A stretch of 22,525 nt of DNA from BS750m-G77 sp043797735 (GCA_043797735.1 JAZDPH010000010.1:1-22525), one strand, 5' to 3'; positions 1 through 8,110 are shown, numbered from the stretch's first letter. Numbers and translations: made by a program. The notes: generated by a model from the letters alone, not told the origin.

Positions 1-1758
1 AAAGACTGCCCGTTATACACCGCAAAGATAATTAAGGGCGTAAAAGTGGGGCCTTCGCCCGCCTGGCTTAAGGAAAGGCTTGAACTGATAGGCTGCCGCA
101 GCATAAATAATATTGTAGATATCACCAATTATGTTTTATTTGAACAGGGACAGCCCCTGCATGCATTTGATTTAGGTAAGCTTGCGTTAAATATAAGTAT
201 TAGAAGGGCAAGGCGCCAGGAAGAGATAATAACTATAGACGGCATAAAAAGGGCGCTGGACGAAAAAACTTTAGTCATCGCATCAGGGCCCAATGGCCCG
301 GCGGATCAGCCAATAGCCATTGCCGGAGTTATGGGCGGCAAAGATACAGAGGTTACAGAAAAAACAAAAGACATTTTACTGGAGGCGGCCGTATTTAATC
401 CCATAACCGTCCGTCACGGCCGGCAAAGGCTGGGATTACAGAGCGACTCCGCCTACCGCTTTGAACGCGGCGTAGATTTAGAGGCGGTAGAATTTTCTTC
501 TTGGCGCGCGGCAGAATTGATCCGGGCGCTGGCGCAGGGTGAGTGTATTTTGGCAAAGAGTTCCGGCAGGGTTAAGGCTAAAAAAAAGCTCGTCAGCCTG
601 AACCTGGCGCAGGCCAATAAGATCTTGGGGACAGACATTGCTCCCGCAAGGATAAAGAAAATTCTGGGGAGCCTGGGGTTTAAAACAGCGCCAAAGGGCA
701 GGGACTGTCTTATGGTTGGGATACCCGCATACAGGCAGGATGTAACGGCAGAGATAGATTTAGTTGAGGAGGTAGCCAGGATACAGGGTTTTGATAAAAT
801 GCCCACAACTTTGCCGCTTTTAGCGCCGAAGCTAATCCCCGGCGGAGAAAGGGAGCTGGTCTCTGCGTTAAAGAATATACTTGCTGGATTGGGCTTGAAC
901 GAAGTAATTACTTACAGCCTTATTGACAGGGAATTATTGAAAGATTTTATGCCGCCGGATGAGAGCGTGCCTGTCGAGGTCTTAAACCCGTTAAGCAGGG
1001 AGCAGGGGATTTTGAGGCCTAGTCTTGTGCCGAGCATTGCCGCCTGCATTGCCTATAACCTGAATCATCAGCAGGAGTATGTTAATATCTTTGAGGTGGC
1101 AAAAGTATTTTCTTCTTCTGCCTCCGGGCCCAAAGAGGAGCCAGCCTTAGGCATAGCCCTCTGTGGGACAAAATCCCGCCTTTTGCAGGAGGGGGCAGTC
1201 AGGGAAAAGTTCGGGCTTCTGCATTTAAAGGGGATACTTGAGGTGTTATTCGAGAGGCTAGGGGTGAAAAACTATACTTTTTGTTCCAAGGATAACCCGT
1301 CTCTCATTGGCATCTCTGCCGGCAGGCAAAGAATAGGCAAGATATTTATTTTAGGAAAAGATTTTTTAGAGAGGTTGGATATCAAGAATAAAGAGGTGGT
1401 TGCCGCCGAGATTTATTTAGAGAAACTATTTTTCTCTGCCAAGCCGGCAAAGAACTTTAGCGCCCTTCCCAGATATCCGGGGATAACCAGGGATATAAGC
1501 GTGGTGCTGCCTACGGATCTCCCCATAGAGGAGGTGTTGGAGGCGGCGCAGGATGCGGGCCGGCCCTTTCTCTGTGAGATTAAGGTCGCCGATTTTTACA
1601 AGGGCAGCCAGATACCGCAGGGCTTTATCGGCCTGACCATCTCCTGTTTATATCGTTGCAGCGAACGTACGCTAAGCGACAAAGAAGTTAATCCCGTGCA
1701 TAGCCTGCTCTGCAGGCTGCTGGAAGAGGGCTTTGGCGCCAAGATCAGGCAGGGATAA
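1..1758 (+). CDS. pheT: Phenylalanine--tRNA ligase beta subunit (5'-truncated by the window)
   Basis: PheT pairs with PheS in an alpha2-beta2 enzyme that charges tRNA-Phe; the beta chain holds the editing site and tRNA-binding modules. The reading frame is open from base 1 (KDCPLYTAKIIKGVKVGPSP), so the GTG at 46 is not the start and the gene begins upstream. About 585 residues are visible of a family that is usually near 800, so the N-terminal EMAP/OB domain and part of B3 are outside the window. Visible modules are the rest of the B3/B4 editing domain (NNIVDITNYVLFEQGQPLHAFD, then an SDSAYRFERGVD stretch), a B5 domain with YRQDVTAEIDLVEEVARI, the catalytic-like core, and a C-terminal FDX-ACB anticodon-binding domain starting near LPRYPGITRDISVV. 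No frameshift is seen. It ends with TAA at 1756-1758 and no clear terminator follows. Confidence 0.96.
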   Translation, partial: KDCPLYTAKIIKGVKVGPSPAWLKERLELIGCRSINNIVDITNYVLFEQGQPLHAFDLGKLALNISIRRARRQEEIITIDGIKRALDEKTLVIASGPNGPADQPIAIAGVMGGKDTEVTEKTKDILLEAAVFNPITVRHGRQRLGLQSDSAYRFERGVDLEAVEFSSWRAAELIRALAQGECILAKSSGRVKAKKKLVSLNLAQANKILGTDIAPARIKKILGSLGFKTAPKGRDCLMVGIPAYRQDVTAEIDLVEEVARIQGFDKMPTTLPLLAPKLIPGGERELVSALKNILAGLGLNEVITYSLIDRELLKDFMPPDESVPVEVLNPLSREQGILRPSLVPSIAACIAYNLNHQQEYVNIFEVAKVFSSSASGPKEEPALGIALCGTKSRLLQEGAVREKFGLLHLKGILEVLFERLGVKNYTFCSKDNPSLIGISAGRQRIGKIFILGKDFLERLDIKNKEVVAAEIYLEKLFFSAKPAKNFSALPRYPGITRDISVVLPTDLPIEEVLEAAQDAGRPFLCEIKVADFYKGSQIPQGFIGLTISCLYRCSERTLSDKEVNPVHSLLCRLLEEGFGAKIRQG

Positions 1759-1786
1759 ATTACAGGCATAGGCATTTTAGAGGCTA

Positions 1787-1815
1787 TTGCATTTAAGCAT
1801 AATTTGTGTTATACT
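1787..1815 (+). promoter_or_regulatory. Sigma-70-type promoter with extended -10, upstream of the 6S RNA candidate
   Basis: TTGCAT at 1787-1792 and TATACT at 1810-1815 are separated by exactly 17 bases, and TGT directly precedes the -10, giving an extended -10 element. Transcription would start near 1822, about 70 bases before the closing stem of the 6S RNA. This implies a 5' leader, containing the hairpin at 1846-1860, that would be trimmed. It is the best promoter match in the window. Activity is inferred. Confidence 0.6.
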
Positions 1816-1845
1816 TTTTATGTAGCAATAGCTAAAGCTTTTTTT

Positions 1846-1867
1846 CCCGCCTGTGGCGGGATCCCGC
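1846..1867 (+). repeat. GC-rich hairpin in the 6S RNA leader
   Basis: CCCGCC (1846-1851), a TGT loop and GGCGGG (1855-1860) form a perfect 6-bp stem, followed by ATCCCGC. The T-run lies before the stem on the + strand, so this is not a + strand terminator; on the other strand the stem is followed by A residues, so it is not a terminator there either. It could be a processing signal or a small REP-like unit. Confidence 0.45.
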
Positions 1868-1892
1868 AATTGAGTTAACGATGGACGGGAAG

Positions 1893-2055
1893 ATATCCCT
1901 GCGGTGTACGTTGGAAGCCCGATAATTATTGAACCAACATCAATAATAAGGGAGCCTGTAATTCCCTGGCGGCTCGGCTGTCCGGGAAAGGGCACCCACT
2001 TGAAGCCAAATCGGTTCAGATTTTCGCTCCAACGGCACTTTGCGGGGATTTTTTT
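1893..2055 (+). ncRNA. ssrS: 6S RNA (SsrS-like) candidate
   Basis: 6S RNA binds the housekeeping RNA polymerase and mimics an open promoter, lowering transcription in slow growth. The roughly 163-base segment has the expected long closing stem: ATCCC (1895-1899) pairs with GGGAT (2045-2049), GC (1901-1902) with GC (2042-2043), and GTTGG (1910-1914) with CCAAC (2029-2033). The 5' arm contains CCCTGCGGTGTACGTTGG, then TTGAACCAAC and GGGAGCC. The 3' arm contains ACTTGAAGCC, GGTTCA and ACGGCAC, which resemble conserved blocks I recall for 6S RNAs. A terminal hairpin TTCCC...GGGAA (about 1962-1988) sits between the arms, and a run of seven T follows at 2049-2055. A strong promoter lies upstream and rarA lies downstream, a neighbourhood I recall for Gram-positive 6S RNA. 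An Rfam RF00013 covariance search would decide it. Confidence 0.72.
2029..2055 (+). terminator. Possible intrinsic terminator at the 6S RNA 3' end
   Basis: The 3' arm of the closing stem ends in TGCGGGGAT, immediately followed by seven T (2049-2055). The long closing stem plus U-run would suit termination, as in other 6S RNAs. The stem pairs with bases 130 or more upstream, so this is not a compact terminator hairpin. Confidence 0.4.
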
Positions 2056-2060
2056 ATTGA

Positions 2061-2114
2061 CCCCCGCCGATTTGATTCGATTTGATGCATCGAATCAAAT
2101 TGAATCAGCGGGGG
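2061..2114. repeat. 54-bp palindrome with 5-bp repeat units
   Basis: Two 27-base arms meet at 2087/2088 with no loop; 22 of 27 positions are complementary. The outer parts are CCCCCGC and GCGGGGG. The inner arms are repeats of GATTT/GATTC-like 5-mers on one side and their complements on the other. The element lies between the 6S RNA and rarA. It has no T-run, so it is not a standard terminator. It belongs to the short-period palindrome family described in the findings. Confidence 0.8.
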
Positions 2115-2120
2115 GAAATA

Positions 2121-2160
2121 ATCCCGAGCGAGGCAGTCTAAGCTGCCGAGTCGAGGGATC
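2121..2160. repeat. Inverted repeat with ATCCCGAGC / CGAGGGATC ends
   Basis: ATCCCGAGC at 2121-2129 and CGAGGGATC at 2152-2160 flank an inner hairpin GGCAG...CTGCC. The end 9-mers recur, in the opposite orientation, around the hairpin at 16259-16315. The right end lies just before the rarA start and supplies a possible weak GAGGGA ribosome-binding sequence about 10 bases upstream of ATG 2169. Confidence 0.65.
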
Positions 2161-2168
2161 TCATACCA

Positions 2169-3518
2169 ATGGATTTATTCAGCGAAAAGCCCGTCGATAC
2201 TAACACCCTTCCTCTTGCGGTTCGGATGCGTCCGCTAACGCTGGCTGAATTTGCGGGGCAAGAACATCTTTTAGGCCCCGGCAAACTCTTGCGCCGCGCC
2301 ATTGAAGCCGACCGCATCAGTTCTTTAATATTATACGGCCCGCCCGGCACAGGCAAAACCTCCCTGGCCTGGTGCATTGCTAATCTTACCAAATCATATT
2401 ACCTGTCAATAAATGCCACTACCTCAAACGTGGAAGAATTAAGGCGGGTAATCAATACCGCCAAAGTTCAGAGTTCAAGCAACAACAGAAAGACAATCCT
2501 TTTTATTGACGAAATCCACCGCTTTAATAAAGCCCAGCAGGATGTGCTCCTGCCTGATGTAGAGGCAGGCAATCCGGTCCTAATCGGCGCCACGGTGCAC
2601 AACCCCTATTTTTCTATTGCCTCCCCGCTTTTATCCAGGTCATTAGTCTGCGAATTAAAAACCCTGTCCATGGCGGATATTTTAAGGATACTCAATAGCG
2701 CCCTAAAGGATAAAGCCAGGGGCTTGGGAAATTTCAAGGCCAAAATTGACAAAAGGGCGCTGGAGCACCTGGCCAAGACCTGCGAAGGCGATGCCCGTCG
2801 GGCTTTAAATGCCCTTGAACTAGGGATGCTGACTACTCCGGCCTCCAAAGAGGGGGTTATTAATTTTGACTTAGCCGCTGCCGTTGAGTCCATACAAAAA
2901 AAAGCAGTGCTTTACGACAGAGACGAAGATGCCCATTATGACACCGCCTCGGCTTTTATAAAATCAATGCGCGGTTCTGATCCGGACAGCGCTTTATACT
3001 GGATGGCAAAGATGCTTTATGCTGGAGAGGATCCTCGCTTTATTGCCCGTCGGATTTGCATCCTGGCGGCAGAGGATGTGGGCAACGCAGACCCGCTTGC
3101 TTTGGTTTTGGCAAATGCGGCGCTGCAGATTTCCGAATTTGTAGGGATGCCGGAGGCAAGAATTCCCCTGGCCCAGGCGGTAATTTATGTCTCCTGCGCC
3201 CCCAAATCAAACGCAGGATACTTAGCTATTGACAAAGCCTGCCAAGATGTAGAGAATAAAAGAATACAGGAGGTGCCGGACCACCTCAAGGATGCTTCTT
3301 ATCAAGGGGCAAAGAATTTGGGCCGCGGCAAAGGGTATAAATATGCCCATGATTACCCGGGCCATTATGTAGAGCAGAAATATACCAGAATCGCGGTGCG
3401 TTATTATGAACCTACCGAGATCGGCTTTGAGGCGAAGATTAAGCAGAGGATGCAGAAGCTAAGGGCAGGGGGGCAAACAGGGCCGCAGAGCCCTAAACAG
3501 AAGAGGCAGGATGTTTAA
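2169..3518 (+). CDS. rarA: Replication-associated recombination protein A (AAA+ ATPase)
   Basis: RarA (MgsA, the Mgs1/WRNIP1 family) is a tetrameric, clamp-loader-like AAA+ ATPase that acts on DNA ends and gaps at stalled replication forks. The 449-residue length is normal. Walker A is GPPGTGKT at residues 57-64 and Walker B is ILFIDE at 110-115, followed by IHRFNKAQQD. A sensor-1 block GATVHNP differs from the more usual GATTENP. The C-terminal helical and tetramerisation region is intact and includes AEDVGNADP and the PDHLKDASYQGAK stretch near the end. The ATG at 2169 fits the family N-terminus (LAVRMRPLTLAEFAGQEHLL). It follows the 6S RNA, and the PilZ gene begins 17 bases after its stop. 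Confidence 0.96.
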   Translation: MDLFSEKPVDTNTLPLAVRMRPLTLAEFAGQEHLLGPGKLLRRAIEADRISSLILYGPPGTGKTSLAWCIANLTKSYYLSINATTSNVEELRRVINTAKVQSSSNNRKTILFIDEIHRFNKAQQDVLLPDVEAGNPVLIGATVHNPYFSIASPLLSRSLVCELKTLSMADILRILNSALKDKARGLGNFKAKIDKRALEHLAKTCEGDARRALNALELGMLTTPASKEGVINFDLAAAVESIQKKAVLYDRDEDAHYDTASAFIKSMRGSDPDSALYWMAKMLYAGEDPRFIARRICILAAEDVGNADPLALVLANAALQISEFVGMPEARIPLAQAVIYVSCAPKSNAGYLAIDKACQDVENKRIQEVPDHLKDASYQGAKNLGRGKGYKYAHDYPGHYVEQKYTRIAVRYYEPTEIGFEAKIKQRMQKLRAGGQTGPQSPKQKRQDV

Positions 3519-3535
3519 ACGGAGGCCATGGAATT

Positions 3536-3931
3536 ATGAGCGAAAAAAGGGCTTACGACAGGCTGGCTGCCTGCGGAGAGGCTACGTTAAAGACGGTTGA
3601 TGAAACAGCGCCTTTACAGAAGGGCGGGCTGGAGGATATAAGTTTCGGCGGGTTCGCTATCTCTTTACAGGAGAAGATGGAGCCTTCGGCAGCGGTTAAT
3701 TTCAACCTGACTATTTCCACAGCCGGGGAGTTGTTTTGCGGCAAGGGCATAGTCAGGCATGCCACCGAAAACTCAAGGTATAATAGAAAAACCTTTATCG
3801 TCGGGGTTGAGTTTACGGAAGTGAATAAAGATATCGTTACCTATGTCATAAAGAAGGTTCAGGCAAAGCTCACCCAGCAAAAAAAATGCGGCGAATGGCG
3901 TGACCACGCGGCAGGCATTATTCCCTATTGA
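3536..3931 (+). CDS. PilZ-domain protein, probable c-di-GMP receptor
   Basis: This 131-residue protein is essentially one PilZ domain. Both c-di-GMP contacts of the family are present: RAYDR (RxxxR, residues 5-9) and DISFGG (DxSxxG, residues 34-39). No membrane segment or partner domain is visible. A GGAGG sequence at 3521-3525 stands 10 bases before the ATG at 3536; another ATG at 3528 is in a different frame and does not continue this protein. It sits 15 bases before the membrane-anchored EF-G gene and is probably co-transcribed with it. Its output is unknown: stand-alone PilZ proteins control motility, secretion or polysaccharide systems, and none of those is next to it. Confidence 0.88.
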   Translation: MSEKRAYDRLAACGEATLKTVDETAPLQKGGLEDISFGGFAISLQEKMEPSAAVNFNLTISTAGELFCGKGIVRHATENSRYNRKTFIVGVEFTEVNKDIVTYVIKKVQAKLTQQKKCGEWRDHAAGIIPY

Positions 3932-3946
3932 TGAATTAATCTAAAG

Positions 3947-6922
3947 ATGACGAATATAATCTTTCAGATACTGGTTTTTTCCGGGGCATTTATGGTGTTC
4001 TATGCGCTATACGGGGTGTTCTCCGGAGCAGAGAAGAAAGAGCCTGTAAAATCCGGCCCTGACCCCAGGGAGTCAAAGATCCAGCGGCTGCAGGCGCAAG
4101 TCAGTTCTTTAGAAGAAGAGCTAAATAAGGCAAAGGACGACTACTTTAATATTCACAAGGCATTTGAAGCGGCAAAGGTTAAAGAGCCGAAATTAAAGGA
4201 GGAGTTAATCAGAAGAGAAGACTGGGTGGCTAAGTCTGAAGAGGCGCTGGATAAAATAAAGGCGGAGAATATAGAGCTGAGAGATAAGTTTCTCCAGCAG
4301 GAAAAGAAACTGCAGGAGGAGTTTACCAGGAATATAAATTTGGCCAAAGAAATAAACGAATTAAAAGAAGAGCTAAAGGGCCACAGCAGCCAGAAAACAA
4401 AGATATCCGAGCAGGCCGAGATTCAGAAGCATCGGCTTGAGAAATACGCCGAAGAAAACAAGGCGAACTTGAATACCATTAGAGAATTCAGGCGTAAAGA
4501 AGAAAACAGCGAGTGGGTTCCCAAGCAAGACTTTAATAAACTAAACCAGGAATACACCGCATTAGAAAAGGAGTTGGAGCAAAAAGAGGTGAGGCTGGAG
4601 ATCTACGCGGAAGAGTTGAGAATATTGAAAAAGCAATTAAGCAATAAGGCTAAGGAGATTCCCCTGCAGGCAGAGCCGCCTTCGCAAGAAGTTAAGGCAG
4701 GGCCTGTCGAAGAAGAGAAGCCCGTCGCAGAAAAGGCAAAACAAGAGCCGCTGCCGCAAGGCCAAGAGCCTGCGCAGGAGCAAATTGTCCAGCCGCCTGA
4801 AGAAGAGCCTGCAGCAGATAAGCAGAAGCCGCGGCCAGCCCCGGGCATTGATACGCAGAAGGTCAGGAACATAGGTATTATTGCCCATATTGATGCCGGC
4901 AAGACTACTTTGACGGAGAGAGTTTTATTTTATACCGGCCGTTCCCATAAGCTCGGAGAGGTTCATGATGGCAAGGCGCAGATGGACTGGATGAAGCAGG
5001 AACAAGATCGGGGCATTACCATTACCGCGGCGGCAACTACCTGTTTCTGGAAAGAGCACAGAATTACTATTATTGATACGCCGGGGCATGTGGATTTTAC
5101 GGTAGAGGTTGAACGTTCCCTGCGGATTCTAGACGGGGCAGTAGTGGTCTTCTGTGCCGTCGGAGGAGTGGAGCCGCAGTCGGAGACGGTGTGGCACCAG
5201 TCAAATAAATACAATGTGCCAAAGATAGCCTTTATAAACAAAATGGACCGGACTGGCGCGGATTTTTTCGCAGTTTTAGCCGGCATCGAGAAGGATCTCG
5301 GCGGCAACACCATAGCGCTGCAGATTCCCATCGGGGCAGAAGAAAATTTTAAAGGGGTAATTGACCTGATAGAGATGAAGGCTTACATATATGAAGAGGA
5401 GTCTCAAGGCAGAGAATTTCGCGTTGAAGATATTCCCGCAGAGTGCAAAGAGCAGGCGGATAAATACCGGCATATCCTGCTGGAAAGGGCCGCCGCCCTT
5501 GATGAAAGCCTAACCAAAAAATATTTGGAGTCGCCGGCCTCCCTGACGCAAAAGGAGTTAATCAGAGCCATTCGTAGCGGCGCCATCGCCAACAAGGCGG
5601 TCCCGGTTTTTTGCGGGGCGGCCTTTAAAAATAAAGGAATACAGAAGTTATTGGATGCGGTAAATTTATACCTGCCTTCGCCTTCTGATTTGCCGCCGGT
5701 TTGCGGCCATGGCCCCGACAGCAGCCCCGATCAAAAAATAGAGCGCAGGCCCGATATAAACGAGCCTTTTAGCGGGCTTGCCTTTAAGGTGCAGACTGAT
5801 CAGCATATGGGTAAGTTAGTTTATTTGAGGGTTTATTCCGGATTCCTGAATACCGGCTCGTATGTATTTAATTCTGTCAGGGATAAAAAAGAGAGGGTGG
5901 GTAGGATTGTGCAGGTCCATGCCGACCAAAAGGAAAACATTGACTGCGCATTCGCCGGAGATATTATAGCGATTATCGGGCTTGCCGATACCAGGACCGG
6001 TGATACGCTTTGCAGCCTTAAGGAGCCGATTATTCTGGAGGCGATAGAGTTTCCGGTGCCGGTAGTTTCTCTCGGCATCAGCCCGCAGAGCCGGCAGGAT
6101 CAGGACAAGCTCGCCAAGGGGTTAGCTAAGCTTACGCAGGAGGACCCTACATTTATCGTCGAGACCGACGAAGAGACAGAAGAGACTGTCTTGACCGGGA
6201 TGGGGGAGCTGCATCTGGAGATTATCGTGGACCGGCTGAAAGCGGAGTTCGGCGTGGAGGCCAAGGTAAGCCAGCCGAAGGTCGCCTACCGCGAAACGGT
6301 CAAGACTAAGGCATCGGGAGAGGGCAAATATATAAAACAGTCAGGCGGCAGGGGCCAATACGGCCATGTGGTGATGGAGATCTCCCCTGCGGCAGGAGGA
6401 GAAGGCTTTGAATTTATTGACAGCATCAAGGGAGGCGCCATCCCGAAATCATTTATCCTGGCAGTGGAGAAAGGCGTGGTAGAAGCGATGAAAAAGGGCG
6501 TTTATGCCGGCTATCCCGTAGTGGACATAACGTTGGATCTTGTGGATGGTTCATACCATGAGGTGGATTCTTCGGAGATTGCTTTCAAGATGGCGGCTCA
6601 ATTGGGGTTTAAGGCGGCTTTCATGAAGGCAGAGCCGCTTTTGCTTGAGCCCTATATGTCCCTGGCGGTAAATACTCCTGAAGAATACCTGAATGCTATC
6701 GTCGGCTACATCTGTTCCCGCAGGGGCAAGATATTGAATGTAGATACTAAGGGTAAACAAAAGGCCATTTCCGCGGAGGTTCCGCTGGCGGAGATGTTCG
6801 GATACACCACCAACATCCGCTCGCTTTCCAGCGGCCGCGCCAACGGCTCAATGGAGTTCTCCAAATACCTCCCTGTGCCCTCCGAACTTGCCGAAAAGAT
6901 TATTGCCGAGAAGAAGAAGTAG
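3947..6922 (+). CDS. fusA: EF-G-like GTPase with N-terminal membrane segment and coiled coil
   Basis: This is one uninterrupted 991-residue frame. Residues about 4-27 form a hydrophobic segment (IIFQILVFSGAFMVFYALYG), residues about 40-240 a charged heptad-rich coiled coil, and residues about 240-300 a Pro/Glu/Gln-rich linker. A complete EF-G of about 690 residues begins near 303. G motifs are AHIDAGKT (313-320), RGITI (355-359), DTPGH (377-381) and NKMD (431-434), with CGAAFKNKG as G5. Domain IV signatures GGRGQYGHV and HEVDSSE and the domain V block GYTTNIRSLSSGRAN are conserved, so translocase activity is plausible. I see no in-frame ATG, GTG or SD-supported internal start between the coiled coil and the G domain that would release a normal EF-G. 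It is not in a str operon, so it may be a second EF-G paralogue; the symbol marks the family, not proof of being the main EF-G. The start has only a weak ribosome-binding sequence. Confidence 0.9.
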   Translation: MTNIIFQILVFSGAFMVFYALYGVFSGAEKKEPVKSGPDPRESKIQRLQAQVSSLEEELNKAKDDYFNIHKAFEAAKVKEPKLKEELIRREDWVAKSEEALDKIKAENIELRDKFLQQEKKLQEEFTRNINLAKEINELKEELKGHSSQKTKISEQAEIQKHRLEKYAEENKANLNTIREFRRKEENSEWVPKQDFNKLNQEYTALEKELEQKEVRLEIYAEELRILKKQLSNKAKEIPLQAEPPSQEVKAGPVEEEKPVAEKAKQEPLPQGQEPAQEQIVQPPEEEPAADKQKPRPAPGIDTQKVRNIGIIAHIDAGKTTLTERVLFYTGRSHKLGEVHDGKAQMDWMKQEQDRGITITAAATTCFWKEHRITIIDTPGHVDFTVEVERSLRILDGAVVVFCAVGGVEPQSETVWHQSNKYNVPKIAFINKMDRTGADFFAVLAGIEKDLGGNTIALQIPIGAEENFKGVIDLIEMKAYIYEEESQGREFRVEDIPAECKEQADKYRHILLERAAALDESLTKKYLESPASLTQKELIRAIRSGAIANKAVPVFCGAAFKNKGIQKLLDAVNLYLPSPSDLPPVCGHGPDSSPDQKIERRPDINEPFSGLAFKVQTDQHMGKLVYLRVYSGFLNTGSYVFNSVRDKKERVGRIVQVHADQKENIDCAFAGDIIAIIGLADTRTGDTLCSLKEPIILEAIEFPVPVVSLGISPQSRQDQDKLAKGLAKLTQEDPTFIVETDEETEETVLTGMGELHLEIIVDRLKAEFGVEAKVSQPKVAYRETVKTKASGEGKYIKQSGGRGQYGHVVMEISPAAGGEGFEFIDSIKGGAIPKSFILAVEKGVVEAMKKGVYAGYPVVDITLDLVDGSYHEVDSSEIAFKMAAQLGFKAAFMKAEPLLLEPYMSLAVNTPEEYLNAIVGYICSRRGKILNVDTKGKQKAISAEVPLAEMFGYTTNIRSLSSGRANGSMEFSKYLPVPSELAEKIIAEKKK

Positions 6923-6936
6923 CGGTTATATTTTGC

Positions 6937-6965
6937 TTGAGGTTGGCGGTAAAATGTGTTAAAAT
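6937..6965 (+). promoter_or_regulatory. Probable promoter of the metV-iscU-fau operon
   Basis: TTGAGG at 6937-6942 and TAAAAT at 6960-6965 are separated by 17 bases, with TGT directly before the -10, as in the promoter at 1787-1815. Transcription would start near 6972, leaving a leader of about 55 bases before the ATG at 7027. The leader contains a small AACTTA/TAAGTT inverted repeat. Confidence 0.5.
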
Positions 6966-7026
6966 AAGTTTTCAATAGGCGTTTAACTTATTATTATAAC
7001 TTAAGTTATGCCGGAACAGAAGACAA

Positions 7027-7680
7027 ATGATTATTACTGAACAGAAGCCGTTTGAGGAGATATTAGAGAGCCTCAAGGAATACAAAAAGGTATTCCTGGT
7101 AGGCTGCGGGGAGTGCGCGGCGGCCGCTAAGACCGGCGGAGAGCCTGAACTGGCAGGGATGAAGGAAAGGCTAGAAAAAAAGGGCAAGGTTGTAACCGGT
7201 ATGTGTATGCCAGAGGCCCCCTGCGTGGCCGCTAAATTAAAAACCGAACTGGCCAAGCATATGAGGGCATTGAGGGAGTGTGAGGCGGTTTTGGTTTTGG
7301 CCTGCGGCCTGGGCGCGCAGTCGGTAAAGGATAACGACAGGCTCTCACTTATGGTCCTGCCTGCTTTAAATACCCTCTTTAGCGCAGTAATGGATGCCAA
7401 AGGGGACTTTTATGAAAAGTGCTCTCTCTGCGGCGAATGTATCTTAGGGATTACCGCCGGGATCTGCCCGGTTACCCTTTGTCCCAAAGGGCTTTTAAAC
7501 GGGCCCTGCGGCGGCGTGGATAAGGGTAAATGTGAGACGGACAAGGACAAGGACTGCGCCTGGGTTTTAATATATAAAGAACTGGATAAGAGGAAAAAAC
7601 TTTCCAACCTTAAACAGATACAGCCGGCAAAGGATTTCAAGAAGGCGCTTAGGCCCCATAAATTGATAATGAATAAATAA
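7027..7680 (+). CDS. metV: MetV-like methylenetetrahydrofolate reductase-associated Cys-rich protein
   Basis: The 217-residue protein matches the 'methylenetetrahydrofolate reductase C-terminal' family. Its hallmark is the Cys cluster KCSLCGEC at about residues 131-138, followed by GICPVTLCPKGLLNGPCGG and then GKCE at about 139-170. A second Cys pair, GCGEC, lies near residues 26-30 in the N-terminal domain. In acetogens MetV partners MetF in reducing methylene-THF to methyl-THF in the methyl branch of the Wood-Ljungdahl pathway. MetF is not adjacent here; the next genes are iscU (1 base away) and the folate enzyme fau. That context fits C1-folate and Fe-S metabolism. The ligands and partner cannot be fixed from sequence alone; it could also serve methionine synthesis. 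Confidence 0.82.
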   Translation: MIITEQKPFEEILESLKEYKKVFLVGCGECAAAAKTGGEPELAGMKERLEKKGKVVTGMCMPEAPCVAAKLKTELAKHMRALRECEAVLVLACGLGAQSVKDNDRLSLMVLPALNTLFSAVMDAKGDFYEKCSLCGECILGITAGICPVTLCPKGLLNGPCGGVDKGKCETDKDKDCAWVLIYKELDKRKKLSNLKQIQPAKDFKKALRPHKLIMNK

Positions 7681-7681
7681 A

Positions 7682-8110
7682 ATGGCAGAACAATTTCCCT
7701 ACAGCGAAAAAGTAATGGAGCATTTCAAAAATCCAAAAAATGTTGGCGAGATTCCCGGCGCCAGCGGTATCGGCAACGTCGGGAATCCTATCTGTGGGGA
7801 CGTCCTGAGGTTGTATATCAAAGTAGAGAACGATGTAATCGTAGATGCTAAGTTTAAAACTTTCGGATGCGGCGCGGCTATTGCCACCAGCTCTATGGTT
7901 ACGGAAATGGTAAAAGGCAAAAGCGTGGAAGAAGCGCTAAAGATTTCCAACCGGGCAGTGGCTGAGGCCTTAGGAGGGCTGCCTCCTATAAAAATGCATT
8001 GTTCGGTGCTGGCAGAGGATGCCCTGCGCTCCGCCCTAAAAGATTATTATCTCAGGCAGGGTAAAGAGCCTCCGTTTAAAGACAAACCACACCAACACGA
8101 TGAGCATTAA
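7682..8110 (+). CDS. iscU: IscU/NifU-type iron-sulfur cluster scaffold
   Basis: This 142-residue scaffold protein assembles 2Fe-2S or 4Fe-4S clusters from cysteine-derived sulfur before transfer to apo-proteins. The three ligand cysteines are Cys38 (NPICGD), Cys63 (FGCGAA) and Cys107 (MHCSVLA), with Asp40 and His106 also conserved. The LPPIK segment before His106 matches the HscA-recognition region of IscU (LPPVK). There is no C-terminal NifU thioredoxin-like domain and no 2Fe-2S insert, so it is a simple IscU. No cysteine desulfurase lies alongside. It starts one base after metV, with no clear Shine-Dalgarno sequence, and overlaps fau by 11 bases, suggesting translational coupling. The His-rich tail (HQHDEH) is atypical. 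Confidence 0.93.
   Translation: MAEQFPYSEKVMEHFKNPKNVGEIPGASGIGNVGNPICGDVLRLYIKVENDVIVDAKFKTFGCGAAIATSSMVTEMVKGKSVEEALKISNRAVAEALGGLPPIKMHCSVLAEDALRSALKDYYLRQGKEPPFKDKPHQHDEH

Noticed and set aside
46..48. GTG at 46 as the pheT start
   Set aside because: The frame is open to base 1 with family-typical residues before it, so the gene is cut by the window edge.
1904..2203. Open frame of 99 codons across the 6S RNA region
   Set aside because: It covers an RNA-like fold and two palindromes, has no family resemblance or ribosome-binding sequence, and overlaps the rarA start.
4637..5331. Antisense open frames opposite the EF-G gene
   Set aside because: They overlap a conserved GTPase coding sequence and show no recognisable domain.
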